Below, one piece after another: positions 44,378-52,861 of a DNA stretch of 64,000 bases. The notes beneath the pieces are model-generated. The model did no database searches, was not told the origin of the DNA, and saw nothing but the letters and a program-made list of their open reading frames with translations. The first letter of the stretch is position 1; every line of letters begins with the position of its first letter. Position numbers and translations under genes: made by a program. Source of the stretch: Kitasatospora sp. NBC_00374 (GTDB lineage: Bacteria; Actinomycetota; Actinomycetes; Streptomycetales; Streptomycetaceae); contig NZ_CP107964.1 in assembly GCF_041434935.1 (NCBI RefSeq), positions 5,687,001 through 5,751,000 of the forward strand. The letters are read 5' to 3'.

Positions 44378-45514
44378 ATGTCCGACTCGCCCACCGTCAC
44401 CGACCACGCGCCGTACGACGCGCTGCTGCTCCTCTCCTTCGGCGGCCCCGAGGCCCCCGAGGACGTGGTGCCGTTCCTGGAGAACGTCACCCGCGGCCGA
44501 GGCATCCCCAAGGAGCGCCTGGCCGAGGTCGGCAAGCACTACTTCCTGTTCGGCGGCGTCAGCCCGATCAACGAGCAGAACCGCGAACTGCTCGCCGCGC
44601 TCCGCAAGGACTTCGCCGAGCACGGACTCGATCTCCCGGTCTACTGGGGCAACCGGAACTGGGCCCCGTACCTGGTCGACACCCTGCGCGAGCTGGCCGC
44701 CGACGGCCACCGCCGGGTGCTCACGCTGGCCACCAGCGCCTACGCGGGCTACTCGGGCTGCCGCCAGTACCGGGAGAACCTGGCCGACGCGCTGGCGCAG
44801 CTGGCCGCCGAGGGCCTGCCCGAGCTGCGGGTCGACAAGCTGCGGCACTTCTACAACCACCCCGGCTTCGTCGGCCCGATGGCCGACGCCGCGCTGGCCG
44901 CGCTGGCCGCGCTGCCGGCCGAGGTCCGCGACCGCGCCCACCTCGCCTTCACCACGCACTCCATCCCGGACGCGATGGCCGAGAGCTCCGGCGCCCCCGA
45001 CGACCCGGCCCGCGGCAGGCCCGGCGGCGCCTATGTGGCCCAGCACCTGGAGGTCGCCCGGCTGGTGGCCGACGCGGTGGCCGGGGCGACCGGGGTGGCG
45101 CCGCGCCCGTGGGAGCTGGTCTTCCAGAGCCGTAGCGGCGCACCGCACGTCCCGTGGCTGGAGCCGGACATCTGCGACCACCTGGAGGCCCTGCACGAGG
45201 CCGGCGCGGCGGCCGTCGTGATGGTGCCGATCGGGTTCGTCTCCGACCACATGGAGGTCAAGTACGACCTCGACACCGAGGCCACGGCCAGGGCCGCCGA
45301 GCTCGGCCTGCCGGTGGCCCGAGCGGCCACGGTCGGGGCCGATCCCAGGTTCACCGCGGCCGTCCGGGAGCTGGTGCTGGAGCGCGCGGCCGTGGAACGT
45401 GGAGCGCGGGTGGAGCGCTGCGCCCTCGGTGCGCTCGGCGCGAGCCACGACGTGTGCGCCGTCGCCTGCTGCCCCAACCCGCGCGCACCCCGGCCCGCGG
45501 CCGCCCAGCTCTGA
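44378..45514 (+). CDS. hemH: ferrochelatase (coproporphyrin type)
   Basis: A 378-residue ferrochelatase inserting Fe2+ into a porphyrin, in actinobacteria coproporphyrin III. Core segments: LLLLSFGGPEAPEDVVPFLENVTRGR, YWGNRNWAPYLVDTL, AFTTHSIP (catalytic His), FQSRSG, and PIGFVSDHMEVKYDLD (Glu). C-terminal Cys residues (CAVACCP and an upstream Cys) fit the [2Fe-2S] ligands of actinobacterial enzymes. The ATG is preceded by GGGAGG nine bases upstream. The suhB-like gene follows 57 bases later and may be co-transcribed. The cpfC name would also be correct. Confidence 0.95.
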   Translation: MSDSPTVTDHAPYDALLLLSFGGPEAPEDVVPFLENVTRGRGIPKERLAEVGKHYFLFGGVSPINEQNRELLAALRKDFAEHGLDLPVYWGNRNWAPYLVDTLRELAADGHRRVLTLATSAYAGYSGCRQYRENLADALAQLAAEGLPELRVDKLRHFYNHPGFVGPMADAALAALAALPAEVRDRAHLAFTTHSIPDAMAESSGAPDDPARGRPGGAYVAQHLEVARLVADAVAGATGVAPRPWELVFQSRSGAPHVPWLEPDICDHLEALHEAGAAAVVMVPIGFVSDHMEVKYDLDTEATARAAELGLPVARAATVGADPRFTAAVRELVLERAAVERGARVERCALGALGASHDVCAVACCPNPRAPRPAAAQL

Positions 45515-45571
45515 CCGTCGGCCCAGGCCCGCGGCCCGTTCCGTCCGACCAGGTCCTCAGGAGGAATCAGC

Positions 45572-46378
45572 GTGTCACCCAGCCCCGCCCTGCTCGCCGA
45601 ACTGCTGGAGCTGGCCAAGGAGGCCGCGATCCGGGCCGGCGCCCTGCTGCGGGACGGCCGCCCGGCCGACCTCGGTGTCGCCGCGACCAAGAGCAGCCCG
45701 GTCGACGTGGTCACCGAGATGGACCTCGCCTCCGAGAAGCTGATCCTGGAGCTGATCGGCGAGCGCCGGCCCACCGACGGCTACCTCGGCGAGGAGGGCG
45801 CGGACCGGCCCGGCACCAGCGGTGTGCGCTGGGTCGTCGACCCGCTCGACGGCACCGTGAACTACCTGTACGGCCTGCCCAACTGGGCGGTCAGTGTGGC
45901 CGCGGAGCTGGACGGCCGGGCGGTGGTCGGCGTGGTCTACGTGCCGGCCCGGGGCGAGCTGTTCCACGCGGTGCTCGGCGGCGGGGCGTTCCTGGACGGC
46001 CGGTCGGTCTCCTGCCGCCCGGCGCCGCCCTGGGGGCAGGCCCTGGTCAGCACGGGCTTCAACTACGTGCAGTCGGTCCGGGTCCGGCAGGCCGAGGTGC
46101 TGCTCCACCTGATGCCGGAGTTCCGCGACATCCGGCGCGGCGGCGCGGCGGCGGTCGACCTGTGCGACCTGGCCGCGGGCCGGGTCGACGGGTACTTCGA
46201 GCGCGGCCTCGCGCCGTGGGACCGGGCGGCCGGCGTATTGATCGCCCGGGAGGCGGGCGCGCTGGCCGGTGGCCGGCCCGGGCAGGAGCCCGGCGGCGAC
46301 CTCACGGTGGCGGCCCCGCCCGGCCTGTTCGAGCAGTTGCAGGGACGGTTGGACGAGATCGGCGCCTGGCGCGACTGA
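45572..46378 (+). CDS. inositol monophosphatase family protein
   Basis: A 268-residue IMPase-fold phosphatase. Metal-binding motifs are EEGAD (Glu), WVVDPLDGTVNYLYGLPN (residues 89-106) and the C-terminal APWDRAAGVLIAREAGA. Family members hydrolyse inositol-1-phosphate or related sugar phosphates with Mg2+; exact substrate unknown. GTG start with AGGAGGAAT upstream at optimal spacing. It is directly downstream of hemH and ends before a tandem repeat and hairpin. Confidence 0.92.
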   Translation: MSPSPALLAELLELAKEAAIRAGALLRDGRPADLGVAATKSSPVDVVTEMDLASEKLILELIGERRPTDGYLGEEGADRPGTSGVRWVVDPLDGTVNYLYGLPNWAVSVAAELDGRAVVGVVYVPARGELFHAVLGGGAFLDGRSVSCRPAPPWGQALVSTGFNYVQSVRVRQAEVLLHLMPEFRDIRRGGAAAVDLCDLAAGRVDGYFERGLAPWDRAAGVLIAREAGALAGGRPGQEPGGDLTVAAPPGLFEQLQGRLDEIGAWRD

Positions 46379-46394
46379 GCGCCTGCCCGACCGC

Positions 46395-46447
46395 GCGGCA
46401 TAAGGCATGCGGCATAAGGCATGCGGCATAAGGCATGCGGCATAAGG
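46395..46447 (+). repeat. 14-bp tandem repeat (GCGGCATAAGGCAT, 3.8 copies)
   Basis: Three exact GCGGCATAAGGCAT units and 11 bases of a fourth lie between the inositol phosphatase stop and its terminator. Each unit contains an overlapping GCAT/ATGC pattern (GGCATGCGGC). The repeat is AT-richer than its surroundings and noncoding. Confidence 0.95.
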
Positions 46448-46451
46448 AAGG

Positions 46452-46478
46452 GCCCTGGCACAGTGGCTGTGCCAGGGC
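46452..46478 (+). terminator. terminator after the inositol phosphatase gene
   Basis: GCCCTGGCACAG and CTGTGCCAGGGC form a perfect 12-bp stem with a 3-base loop. Confidence 0.85.
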
Positions 46479-46563
46479 TCGCGTTTCGTGGGCTGTCCCC
46501 TGGTGCGCGGGGCGGAGTGCGGTGCTGTGGTGGTAACGCTGCTGGTGCGGCTACCGGGCTGAG

Positions 46564-46749
46564 TCAGGCGGCAGTGCGGTGCATCTCGTGCACCGCATCG
46601 ACTCCGTGCTCGGCGGCCAGTCTGCGCAGGTCCTCCAGCTCGGACTGCTCGACCTCGGCCAGGAACTCGTCCCCGGACTCGAGTGCGCGGTGGAGATCCT
46701 GCTCCGCATTCCTTATGCGCTGCAGGATTCCGTCGGTGAAGGCGTCCAT
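46564..46749 (-). CDS. small conserved-type helical protein, unknown function
   Basis: A 61-residue acidic protein predicted to be almost entirely helical (ILQRIRNAEQDLHRALESGD, EQSELEDLRRLAAEHGVD) with heptad-like hydrophobic spacing, so a short coiled coil is likely. AAGGGGG five bases before the ATG supports expression from 46749; an upstream in-frame ATG at 46785 lacks such a site. I do not recognise a named family. It faces the inositol phosphatase gene. Confidence 0.65.
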   Translation of the reverse strand: MDAFTDGILQRIRNAEQDLHRALESGDEFLAEVEQSELEDLRRLAAEHGVDAVHEMHRTAA

Positions 46750-47290
46750 ACGGGCCCCCTTGCTGTGTCGGACGGGCACGGTCCACATGTTCCCCGGCCG
46801 ACGGGATCAAGATCGACGGAAGCGCCTGGTCCGGTGGGTATCCCCGGTCGGGCGCGGGTGCCGGACTGTGGCGGCTACCGTGACACTGATCCCCTGGCCG
46901 GTGCGGATGAACACGCGGCGGGTGGGTGCGACCCGCGCAATGGCGGCATCGCGGGTGTGAGCTTGTCCTCCCCACCCCCTCGCCCGGGAAACCTCCCCGG
47001 CCGAGAAAGTTGCCCGCGTCACAGTCCAATCGGAGCCGTCGGCGCCGGATCCCGCTGCCGACGGGGCTCGACGGACCCCGACCTGGCCCCCTGCCGGCCG
47101 CTCCCACCCGGTCCTACCGGGTCTTACCGCGGCTTTAGCCGGGAACCAGGCAGGATGGGCAGCACCGTCGGAGTCGTCCGCCAATCCCGAGGCCGCGCGC
47201 GGCCCCGCGGCCCGTCGACCCCGCGCCCGGCGCACAACGGCCCGCACGGGCAGGCACGGTGGGGCCGCACCAGCAGAAGGGACCACCACC
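46750..47290. other. intergenic region upstream of cutR
   Basis: About 540 bases with no gene recognised. A weak GCGGGT-7-ACCCGC hairpin lies at 46918-46936 and a CAGGAT -10-like hexamer at 47151-47156 without a matching -35. AAGGGA eight bases before 47291 is the cutR ribosome-binding site. Confidence 0.45.
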
Positions 47291-47944
47291 GTGCGGGTAC
47301 TCGTCGTGGAGGACGAGCAACTCCTCGCCGAAGCCGTCGCGACCGGCCTGCGCCGCGAGGCGATGGCGGTCGACGTCGTCTACGACGGAGAGGCGGCGCT
47401 CCAGCGCATCGCCGTCAACGACTACGACGTGGTCGTCCTGGACCGCGACCTCCCCCTGGTACACGGCGACGACGTCTGCCGGCGCGTGGTCGAGCAGGGC
47501 CTGGCCACCCGCGTGATCATGCTGACCGCCTCCGGCGACATCAGCGACCGGGTGGAGGGCCTGGAGATCGGCGCCGACGACTACCTTCCCAAGCCGTTCG
47601 CCTTCAGCGAACTCGTCGCCCGGGTACGGGCCCTGGGCCGACGCGCCACGGTCCCGCTGCCGCCGGTCCTGGAGCGGGCCGGCATCAGCGTCGACCCCGG
47701 CCGCCGGGAGGTGCTCCGCGAGGGCCGCACCGTCCAGCTCGCCCCCAAGGAGTTCGCCGTCCTGGAGGTCCTGATGCGGGCCGGCGGCGCCGTCGTCTCG
47801 GCCGAGCAACTGCTGGAGAAGGCCTGGGACGAGCACACCGACCCGTTCACCAACGTCGTCCGGGTCACCGTCATGACGCTGCGCCGCAAGCTCGGCGACC
47901 CGCCGGTCATCGTCACGGTGCCCGGTTCCGGCTACCGGATCTGA
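47291..47944 (+). CDS. cutR: CutR, OmpR-family response regulator
   Basis: A 217-residue response regulator with a receiver domain (residues 1-115; acidic pair near Glu7-Asp8, phosphorylated Asp51 in VVLDRDLP, Lys in YLPKPF) and an OmpR-type winged-helix domain (about 125-217, ending VPGSGYRI). Sequence and partner match CutR of Streptomyces, which with CutS controls envelope/secretion stress responses and affects antibiotic production. GTG start with AAGGGA eight bases upstream. cutS follows after 50 bases, so the two are probably one transcript. Confidence 0.92.
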   Translation: MRVLVVEDEQLLAEAVATGLRREAMAVDVVYDGEAALQRIAVNDYDVVVLDRDLPLVHGDDVCRRVVEQGLATRVIMLTASGDISDRVEGLEIGADDYLPKPFAFSELVARVRALGRRATVPLPPVLERAGISVDPGRREVLREGRTVQLAPKEFAVLEVLMRAGGAVVSAEQLLEKAWDEHTDPFTNVVRVTVMTLRRKLGDPPVIVTVPGSGYRI

Positions 47945-47994
47945 GCCACCCGGCCCCGCCCACCCCCTCACCCGCAGCACCCGAGAGGACCACC

Positions 47995-49308
47995 ATGAAC
48001 ACCCCGCCTCCCGCCGGCGGGGCCCCCGGCACGCCCACCGGCGGCCCGGGCCCGATTCCGCCGCGCCCGGTCCGCCCCCCGGAGGCCGCCGACCCGTCCG
48101 AGCACCGGCGGGAGACCCCGGCCTACCGTCCGGGCGACGGCCTGTTCGCCTGGCTGGCCCTGCGGCCGACCATCCGGATCCGGCTCACCCTGCTCTACGG
48201 CGGCATGTTCCTGATGGCCGGCGTGGTGCTGCTGCTGCTGATGTACTACTTCGTCCGGCAGTCCTTCCAGGACGCCTCGCTGCCCGACTTCAAGCTGGAA
48301 CCCGGCGTCGCCATCCGGCTCCCCGACGGCAGTCTCGTCTCCGCGAACGACTTCAACCGCCAGCTCCACGTCTTCCAGGCCAACGAGGCCGACCGGGCGC
48401 TCAACACCCTGCTCCGCAAGGCCCTGACCGCGCTGGTCTGCCTCGCCGTGATCGCCTTCGCCGCCGGCTACGCGATGGCCGGCCGGGTGCTGCGCCCGCT
48501 CGGCCGGATCACCCGCACCGCCCGCGAGGTGGCCGGCTCCGACCTGCACCGGCGGATCCAGCTCGACGGTCCCGACGACGAGCTCAAGGAGCTCGCCGAC
48601 ACCTTCGACGACATGCTCCAGCGCCTCGACCGCGCCTTCGACTCCCAGCGCCGCTTCGTCGCCAACGCCTCGCACGAACTGAGAACGCCGCTCGCGATCA
48701 ACCGCACGCTGCTGGAGGTCCAGCTCTCCGACCCGGCGTCCTCACCCGATCTCCAACAGCTCGGCAAGACCCTGCTGGCCACCAACGAACGCAGTGAGCA
48801 ACTGGTCGAGGGCCTGCTGCTGCTCGCCCGCAGCGACAACGAGCTCACCGACCGCCGCCCCGTCGAGCTCTCCGAGGTCGCCCAGCGCGCCCTGGAGCAG
48901 ATCCGGCCCGAGGCCGTCAGCCGCGAGGTCGTGCTGCGCTCGGACCTGGAACCGGTCACCGTCTCCGGCAACGGCGTCCTGCTGGAGCGGATCGCGCTCA
49001 ACCTGCTGCAGAACGCCGTCCGCTACAACCTCGCCGACGGCTGGGTGGAGATCTCCACCGTCGCCGCGCCGGACGGCGGGGGCGAGCTGGTGGTCGCCAA
49101 CACCGGCCCGGTGGTGCCGGGGTACGAGCTGGAACACATCTTCGAGCCCTTCCGGCGGGTCAAGGGGGCCGACCGGACCAGGAGCGACAAGGGTGTGGGC
49201 CTCGGCCTGTCCATCGTCCGATCCGTCGTCCGGGCCCACGGAGGCGCCATCGAGGCCTCCTCCCGACCCGGAGGCGGTCTCACCATCCGGGTCCGCATTC
49301 CAGGCTGA
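47995..49308 (+). CDS. cutS: CutS, sensor histidine kinase
   Basis: A 437-residue membrane histidine kinase. A Pro-rich N-terminus (1-45) precedes TM1 (about 65-86), an extracytoplasmic loop (87-142) and TM2 (143-162), then HAMP (163-215), the HisKA box FVANASHELRTPL with phospho-accepting His227, and an HATPase domain (N box NLLQNAVRYN, G boxes GVGLGLSIV). It phosphorylates CutR. The sensor loop contains no Cys; the only nearby one, Cys149, lies in TM2. GAGAGGA five bases upstream of the ATG sets the start. A long hairpin follows. Confidence 0.92.
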   Translation: MNTPPPAGGAPGTPTGGPGPIPPRPVRPPEAADPSEHRRETPAYRPGDGLFAWLALRPTIRIRLTLLYGGMFLMAGVVLLLLMYYFVRQSFQDASLPDFKLEPGVAIRLPDGSLVSANDFNRQLHVFQANEADRALNTLLRKALTALVCLAVIAFAAGYAMAGRVLRPLGRITRTAREVAGSDLHRRIQLDGPDDELKELADTFDDMLQRLDRAFDSQRRFVANASHELRTPLAINRTLLEVQLSDPASSPDLQQLGKTLLATNERSEQLVEGLLLLARSDNELTDRRPVELSEVAQRALEQIRPEAVSREVVLRSDLEPVTVSGNGVLLERIALNLLQNAVRYNLADGWVEISTVAAPDGGGELVVANTGPVVPGYELEHIFEPFRRVKGADRTRSDKGVGLGLSIVRSVVRAHGGAIEASSRPGGGLTIRVRIPG

Positions 49309-49400
49309 CCACGGGGCCCGCAAGCCCCTCGCCGACCCGCCCGGCCGCCCGATCGGCGGCCCACCAGCACCGCAGTCCCCGGTCCGTGCGCGGACCGTCC

Positions 49401-49454
49401 AAGCCGCCCCTGCCCGCCGTGTCGGATTGACATAAGGCCTGGCAGGGGCGGCTT
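49401..49454 (+). terminator. cutS terminator
   Basis: AAGCCGCCCCTGCC (49401-49414) pairs perfectly with 49441-49454 across a 26-base loop and is followed by GTCTTTT, one of the few with a partial T-run here. Confidence 0.75.
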
Positions 49455-49482
49455 GTCTTTTCGCGCCGGGACAACTTACGGT
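49453..49482 (+). promoter_or_regulatory. candidate promoter of the acyl-ACP desaturase gene
   Basis: TTGTCT (49453-49458) and TACGGT (49477-49482) with an 18-base spacer resemble a sigma-HrdB promoter. The -10 lies inside the first operator palindrome, and the -35 overlaps the end of the cutS terminator. Confidence 0.45.
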
Positions 49483-49503
49483 GTCGTAACCTACGCAGCC
49501 GTA
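49477..49503. promoter_or_regulatory. double palindromic operator upstream of the desaturase
   Basis: Two perfect palindromes of form TACG-N4-CGTA (49477-49488 and 49492-49503) lie 15 bases centre to centre, with only ACC between. Flanking T and A extend the first to TTACG...CGTAA. They overlap the candidate -10 and start site, so a dimer-of-dimers repressor (TetR-like) controlling the desaturase is a reasonable inference. Confidence 0.65.
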
Positions 49504-49590
49504 AGTGAGTCGATCCTGACCGGCTCCGCCGGCGTCCGCGCCGGCCGGAACGACCGGCCGCCACCCTCGTCCGCCCCCGGGAGAACCGTC

Positions 49591-50565
49591 GTGACCATCG
49601 CCCCCGTGCAGCGCACCACCACGTCCGCCTGGACCGACGCACGGCTGATCCTCGCTCTCGAAGAGGTCGTCGAGACCGAGCTCAACCGGCACCTCAACGT
49701 CGCCAAGGAGTGGATGCCGCACGAGTTCGTGCCGTGGAGCCAGGGGCGGGACTTCGACGGCGTGCTCGGCGGCGAGGCCTGGTCGCTCGATCAGTCCAAC
49801 GTCACCCCGCTGGCACGGGTCTCGCTGGTGGTCAACCTGCTGACCGAGGACAACCTCCCCAGCTACCACCACGAGATCGCCACCATGTTCGGCCGCGAGG
49901 GCGCCTGGGGGACCTGGGTGCACCGCTGGACGGCCGAGGAGGGCCGCCACGGCATAGCCATTCGCGACTACCTGCTCGCCACCCGGGCGGTCGACCCGGT
50001 GGAGCTGGAGCGGGCGCGGATGGCGCACATGGGCGAGGGCTTCACGTCCGACAACTCGCACAGCATGCTGCACTCGGTCGCCTACGTGGCGTTCCAGGAA
50101 CTGGCCACCCGGATCGCCCACCGCAACACCGGGCACCACTCCGGCGACCCGCTCTGCGACCAGCTGCTCGCGAAGATCGCCAACGACGAGAACCTGCACA
50201 TGGTCTTCTACCGGAACCTGCTGCGGGCCGCCCTGGAGATGGCGCCGGACCAGGCCATGCGGGCCATCGCCGACGTGGTGATCAACTTCCGGATGCCCGG
50301 ACACGGCATGCCCGGCTTCGAGCGCTCCGCCGCCCAGATCGCCATCGGCGGCGTCTACAACCTGCGCATCCACCACGACGACGTCCTGCAGCCCGTACTG
50401 CGCCACCTGAAGGTCATGGAGATCGGCGGCCTGGGCGCCGAGGGACTGCAGGCCCAGCAGGAGCTGGGGCTGTTCCTGGACGGGCTGAACGCCCAGGCCA
50501 CCAAGTTCGACGAGCGTCAGGCCGCGCTGCTCGCCCGTCGCGCCGCCAACGCCGCGAAGCGCTGA
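49591..50565 (+). CDS. desA: acyl-ACP desaturase (ferritin-like di-iron)
   Basis: A 324-residue soluble di-iron desaturase that introduces a double bond into acyl-ACP (or acyl-CoA), shaping membrane fluidity. Di-iron ligands are recognisable as TEDNLPSYHHEI, EEGRHG and DENLHMVFYR. Length fits the actinobacterial DesA family. The GTG start has GGGAG seven bases upstream. It sits directly downstream of cutRS but behind a terminator, with its own double palindromic operator. Electron partner is not encoded nearby. Confidence 0.92.
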   Translation: MTIAPVQRTTTSAWTDARLILALEEVVETELNRHLNVAKEWMPHEFVPWSQGRDFDGVLGGEAWSLDQSNVTPLARVSLVVNLLTEDNLPSYHHEIATMFGREGAWGTWVHRWTAEEGRHGIAIRDYLLATRAVDPVELERARMAHMGEGFTSDNSHSMLHSVAYVAFQELATRIAHRNTGHHSGDPLCDQLLAKIANDENLHMVFYRNLLRAALEMAPDQAMRAIADVVINFRMPGHGMPGFERSAAQIAIGGVYNLRIHHDDVLQPVLRHLKVMEIGGLGAEGLQAQQELGLFLDGLNAQATKFDERQAALLARRAANAAKR

Positions 50566-51056
50566 CCGACCGCCCCGCCCGAGCCCTGCGAAACGGGTCC
50601 GGGCGGGGATCCGAAGCCGCTCCGAATGTCTGGGTTTCGGCGAGAAAATCCCCGGTGTGTCGCAACTCACACCGGGGCTTTCGGTGCGGCCGGGTGATCT
50701 CGCAGGGTGATTACTCGTTCGAGTGAAGCGGTGGCTCAGTGTTACCGTCCCGACCGCGCGGGGATTTGTCGACCTGTCGTCAATAACCGTCGGTTGCAGG
50801 CCAGTTGGAGATCATCTCCCGCTCCGACAGCTACCAAGGGTGACAGTCGGGGTGGGGTGGGGCGGCGGATCCGATGCCACACGGTGACGCCGTCCGGAAC
50901 CTGTTCGATCACCCCAACGGGCCCGGTCTTGGGTGTCGATTGAGTAACAGGGCTTGAAGTAAGGCACAATCTCGGCCTCGGGTCGGGCACAAGACCGACC
51001 CCCCAAGCGTTACGTGCGCTGGAGATACCGCACACACCCAGAGGGGGAGAGCGAAA
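50566..51056 (+). promoter_or_regulatory. region between desaturase and DUF4193 gene
   Basis: About 490 bases without a recognised gene. The first 120 hold the desaturase terminator. A possible promoter for the DUF4193 gene is TTGAGT (50939) with CACAAT (50964) 19 bases on; this is weak. GGGGGAGAG at 51043-51051 is a strong ribosome-binding site for the following ATG. Confidence 0.4.
50650..50677 (+). terminator. desaturase terminator
   Basis: CCCCGGTGTG (50650-50659) pairs with CACACCGGGG (50668-50677), 8-base loop, followed by CTTTC. Confidence 0.85.
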
Positions 51057-51356
51057 ATGGCAACGGACTACGACACCCCGCGCAAGACCGATGACGACCT
51101 CAACGAGGACAGCATCGAGGAGCTCAAGGCGCGGCGGAACGAGAAGGCGACCAGCACGGTCGACATCGACGAGTTCGACGCGGCCGAGGGTCTGGAGCTT
51201 CCGGGCGCCGACCTCTCGAACGAGGAGCTCTCCGTCCGGGTGCTTCCGCGCCAGGCCGACGAGTTCACCTGCATGAGCTGCTTCCTTGTGCACCACCGCA
51301 GCCAGCTGTACAGCGAGAAGAACGGCCAGCCGATCTGCCGGGACTGCGGCGCCTGA
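51057..51356 (+). CDS. DUF4193 zinc-ribbon-type protein
   Basis: A 99-residue conserved actinobacterial protein. A long acidic/charged N-terminal half is followed by a four-Cys site, Cys72/Cys75 (CMSC) and Cys94/Cys97 (CRDC), typical of a zinc ribbon. Function unknown; strong ribosome-binding site and wide conservation suggest high expression. A nucleic-acid or RNA-polymerase-associated role is possible but unproven. It converges on the DUF3093 gene; the 228 bases between show nothing recognisable. Confidence 0.9.
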   Translation: MATDYDTPRKTDDDLNEDSIEELKARRNEKATSTVDIDEFDAAEGLELPGADLSNEELSVRVLPRQADEFTCMSCFLVHHRSQLYSEKNGQPICRDCGA

Positions 51357-51584
51357 GCGCGACGCGGCCATGGCCCGGGCAGACCCCCCACGGTCCGCCC
51401 GGTACGCCGCCCCGACCGGCCCTGGACCGCAGGGCCGGAGGCAGCACCAGCCGCCGCCAGGAGCGGTGGCACCCGGTAGGCACGTCCTGCCGAGACCGGC
51501 GCACCACCGGAGAACGGGACGGTCCCGCAGCGATGCGGAGCCGTCCCTCCTCCATGTCCGGGCCCGTCCGCGGCCGGCCGGCGG

Positions 51585-52079
51585 CTAGCGGTCCGCCTCG
51601 CTGCGGTCCGCGTCGCCGCGGTCCGGGGTGCCCTGGTCCGTGCGGTCCCGGGCCGCGTCGAGCGCCTCCGCCAGCCGCTGCGGCGAACGGGTCGACAGAT
51701 AGAGGTACGGCGTCGGGTCGGCCGGGTCGCAGACCTCGACCCGCAGGGCCGTCGGCACGTAGCTGCGCAGCAGCATGAAGGCGCGCGGGTCGGCCTTGAC
51801 CGACCTCCAGGCGAGGGCCTCGGCACGGTCCAGCGGCTGCGCCGCACCGAGGGCGGTCACCGGGATCCGCGCCTGTCCGGCCACCAGCGAGCCCTGCACC
51901 ACGCGGATCCGGGCGGAGCCGTAGCTGCTGACCGCGGCCGCCGTCGCGACGATGCCGACCACCAGTCCGGCCAGGGCGCCCACGGCGCTGAACCGGAGCA
52001 GGATCAGTGCGAGCGAGAGTCCGGCCGCGACCGGGAGCAGCCACCAGGAGCGCGGGACGGTGAGGCGTTCGTCGTACAT
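51585..52079 (-). CDS. DUF3093 membrane protein
   Basis: A 164-residue protein with two adjacent transmembrane helices near the N-terminus (residues 11-30 and 34-55), then a soluble beta-rich domain (GSARIRVVQGSLVAGQARIPV...) and an acidic disordered tail. DUF3093 is conserved in actinobacteria; no function known. ATG 52079 matches the usual MYDERLTVPRSWWLLP start although GGAG is only two bases upstream; the open frame continues upstream without conservation. It is divergent from the thioesterase-dut operon. Confidence 0.85.
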   Translation of the reverse strand: MYDERLTVPRSWWLLPVAAGLSLALILLRFSAVGALAGLVVGIVATAAAVSSYGSARIRVVQGSLVAGQARIPVTALGAAQPLDRAEALAWRSVKADPRAFMLLRSYVPTALRVEVCDPADPTPYLYLSTRSPQRLAEALDAARDRTDQGTPDRGDADRSEADR

Positions 52080-52219
52080 GTCTCCATTGTGTGCGCCCGG
52101 CCGCCCGGCCCGGGACGCCACCCCCGGGCCGACCGTCCTCCGCGCAGGCCCCGCGACTGTGACACAACTGGTGTAACACTCCCTCCCCAACGCTTGCTAC
52201 TGGCAGGTAGGGTCGCGCT

Positions 52220-52861
52220 GTGACCGGACCAATCGCCTCGCCGCCCATGCCGCGGGACGCGGAGAAGCCCAAGGCGGGCCCCGCGTTCCTCACCCCGACC
52301 ACCCCGCCCGCGGACGCCGTCCTCCCGGAGCGCGCCCCCGGGGCGCCCGCGCCCGGCGCCCTGCTCGGCTCGCACTACGACCACTGCTTCGGCTGCGGGC
52401 CGCAGCACCCGGCGGGCCTGCGGCTCGTCCCGGTGGCAGGTGAGGGCCTCGACGTCACGGCGGAGTTCACGGTCGGCGCCGGACACCAGGGCGGCCCGGG
52501 GCTCGCGCACGGCGGGCTGCTGATGACCGCCCTGGACGAGACCGTCGGAACGCTGAACTGGCTGCTGAACGCTCCCGCCGTGACGGGCCGGCTGGAGACG
52601 GACTTCGTCCGTCCCGTCCCCGTCGACTCGGTGCTGCACATCCACGCCTGGGTGACCGGCGTGCACGGTCGGAAGGTCTACAGCGCGGCCGAGGGACGTA
52701 TCGGAGGCCCCGACGGGCCGGTCGCCGTGCGAGCCCAGGCGCTCTTCATCCAGGTGAAGCTGGAACACTTCACCACGCACGGTCGTCCGGAGGACATCAA
52801 GAAGGCCCTGGACGACCCCGACCTGTTCAAGCGCGCCCGAGCCTTCGAGGTGAACCCGTGA
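52220..52861 (+). CDS. PaaI-type hotdog thioesterase
   Basis: A 213-residue acyl-CoA thioesterase-like protein. After a Pro/Ala-rich lead (1-45) the hotdog domain (about 48-185) includes HYDHCFGCGPQHPAGLRL and LAHGGLLMTALDETVG, with Asp/Glu of the active site. Its physiological acyl-CoA is unknown. It overlaps the dut start by four bases (GTGA). GTG 52220 is preceded by TAGGGT six bases upstream, which could be a -10 for a leaderless message. Confidence 0.87.
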   Translation: MTGPIASPPMPRDAEKPKAGPAFLTPTTPPADAVLPERAPGAPAPGALLGSHYDHCFGCGPQHPAGLRLVPVAGEGLDVTAEFTVGAGHQGGPGLAHGGLLMTALDETVGTLNWLLNAPAVTGRLETDFVRPVPVDSVLHIHAWVTGVHGRKVYSAAEGRIGGPDGPVAVRAQALFIQVKLEHFTTHGRPEDIKKALDDPDLFKRARAFEVNP

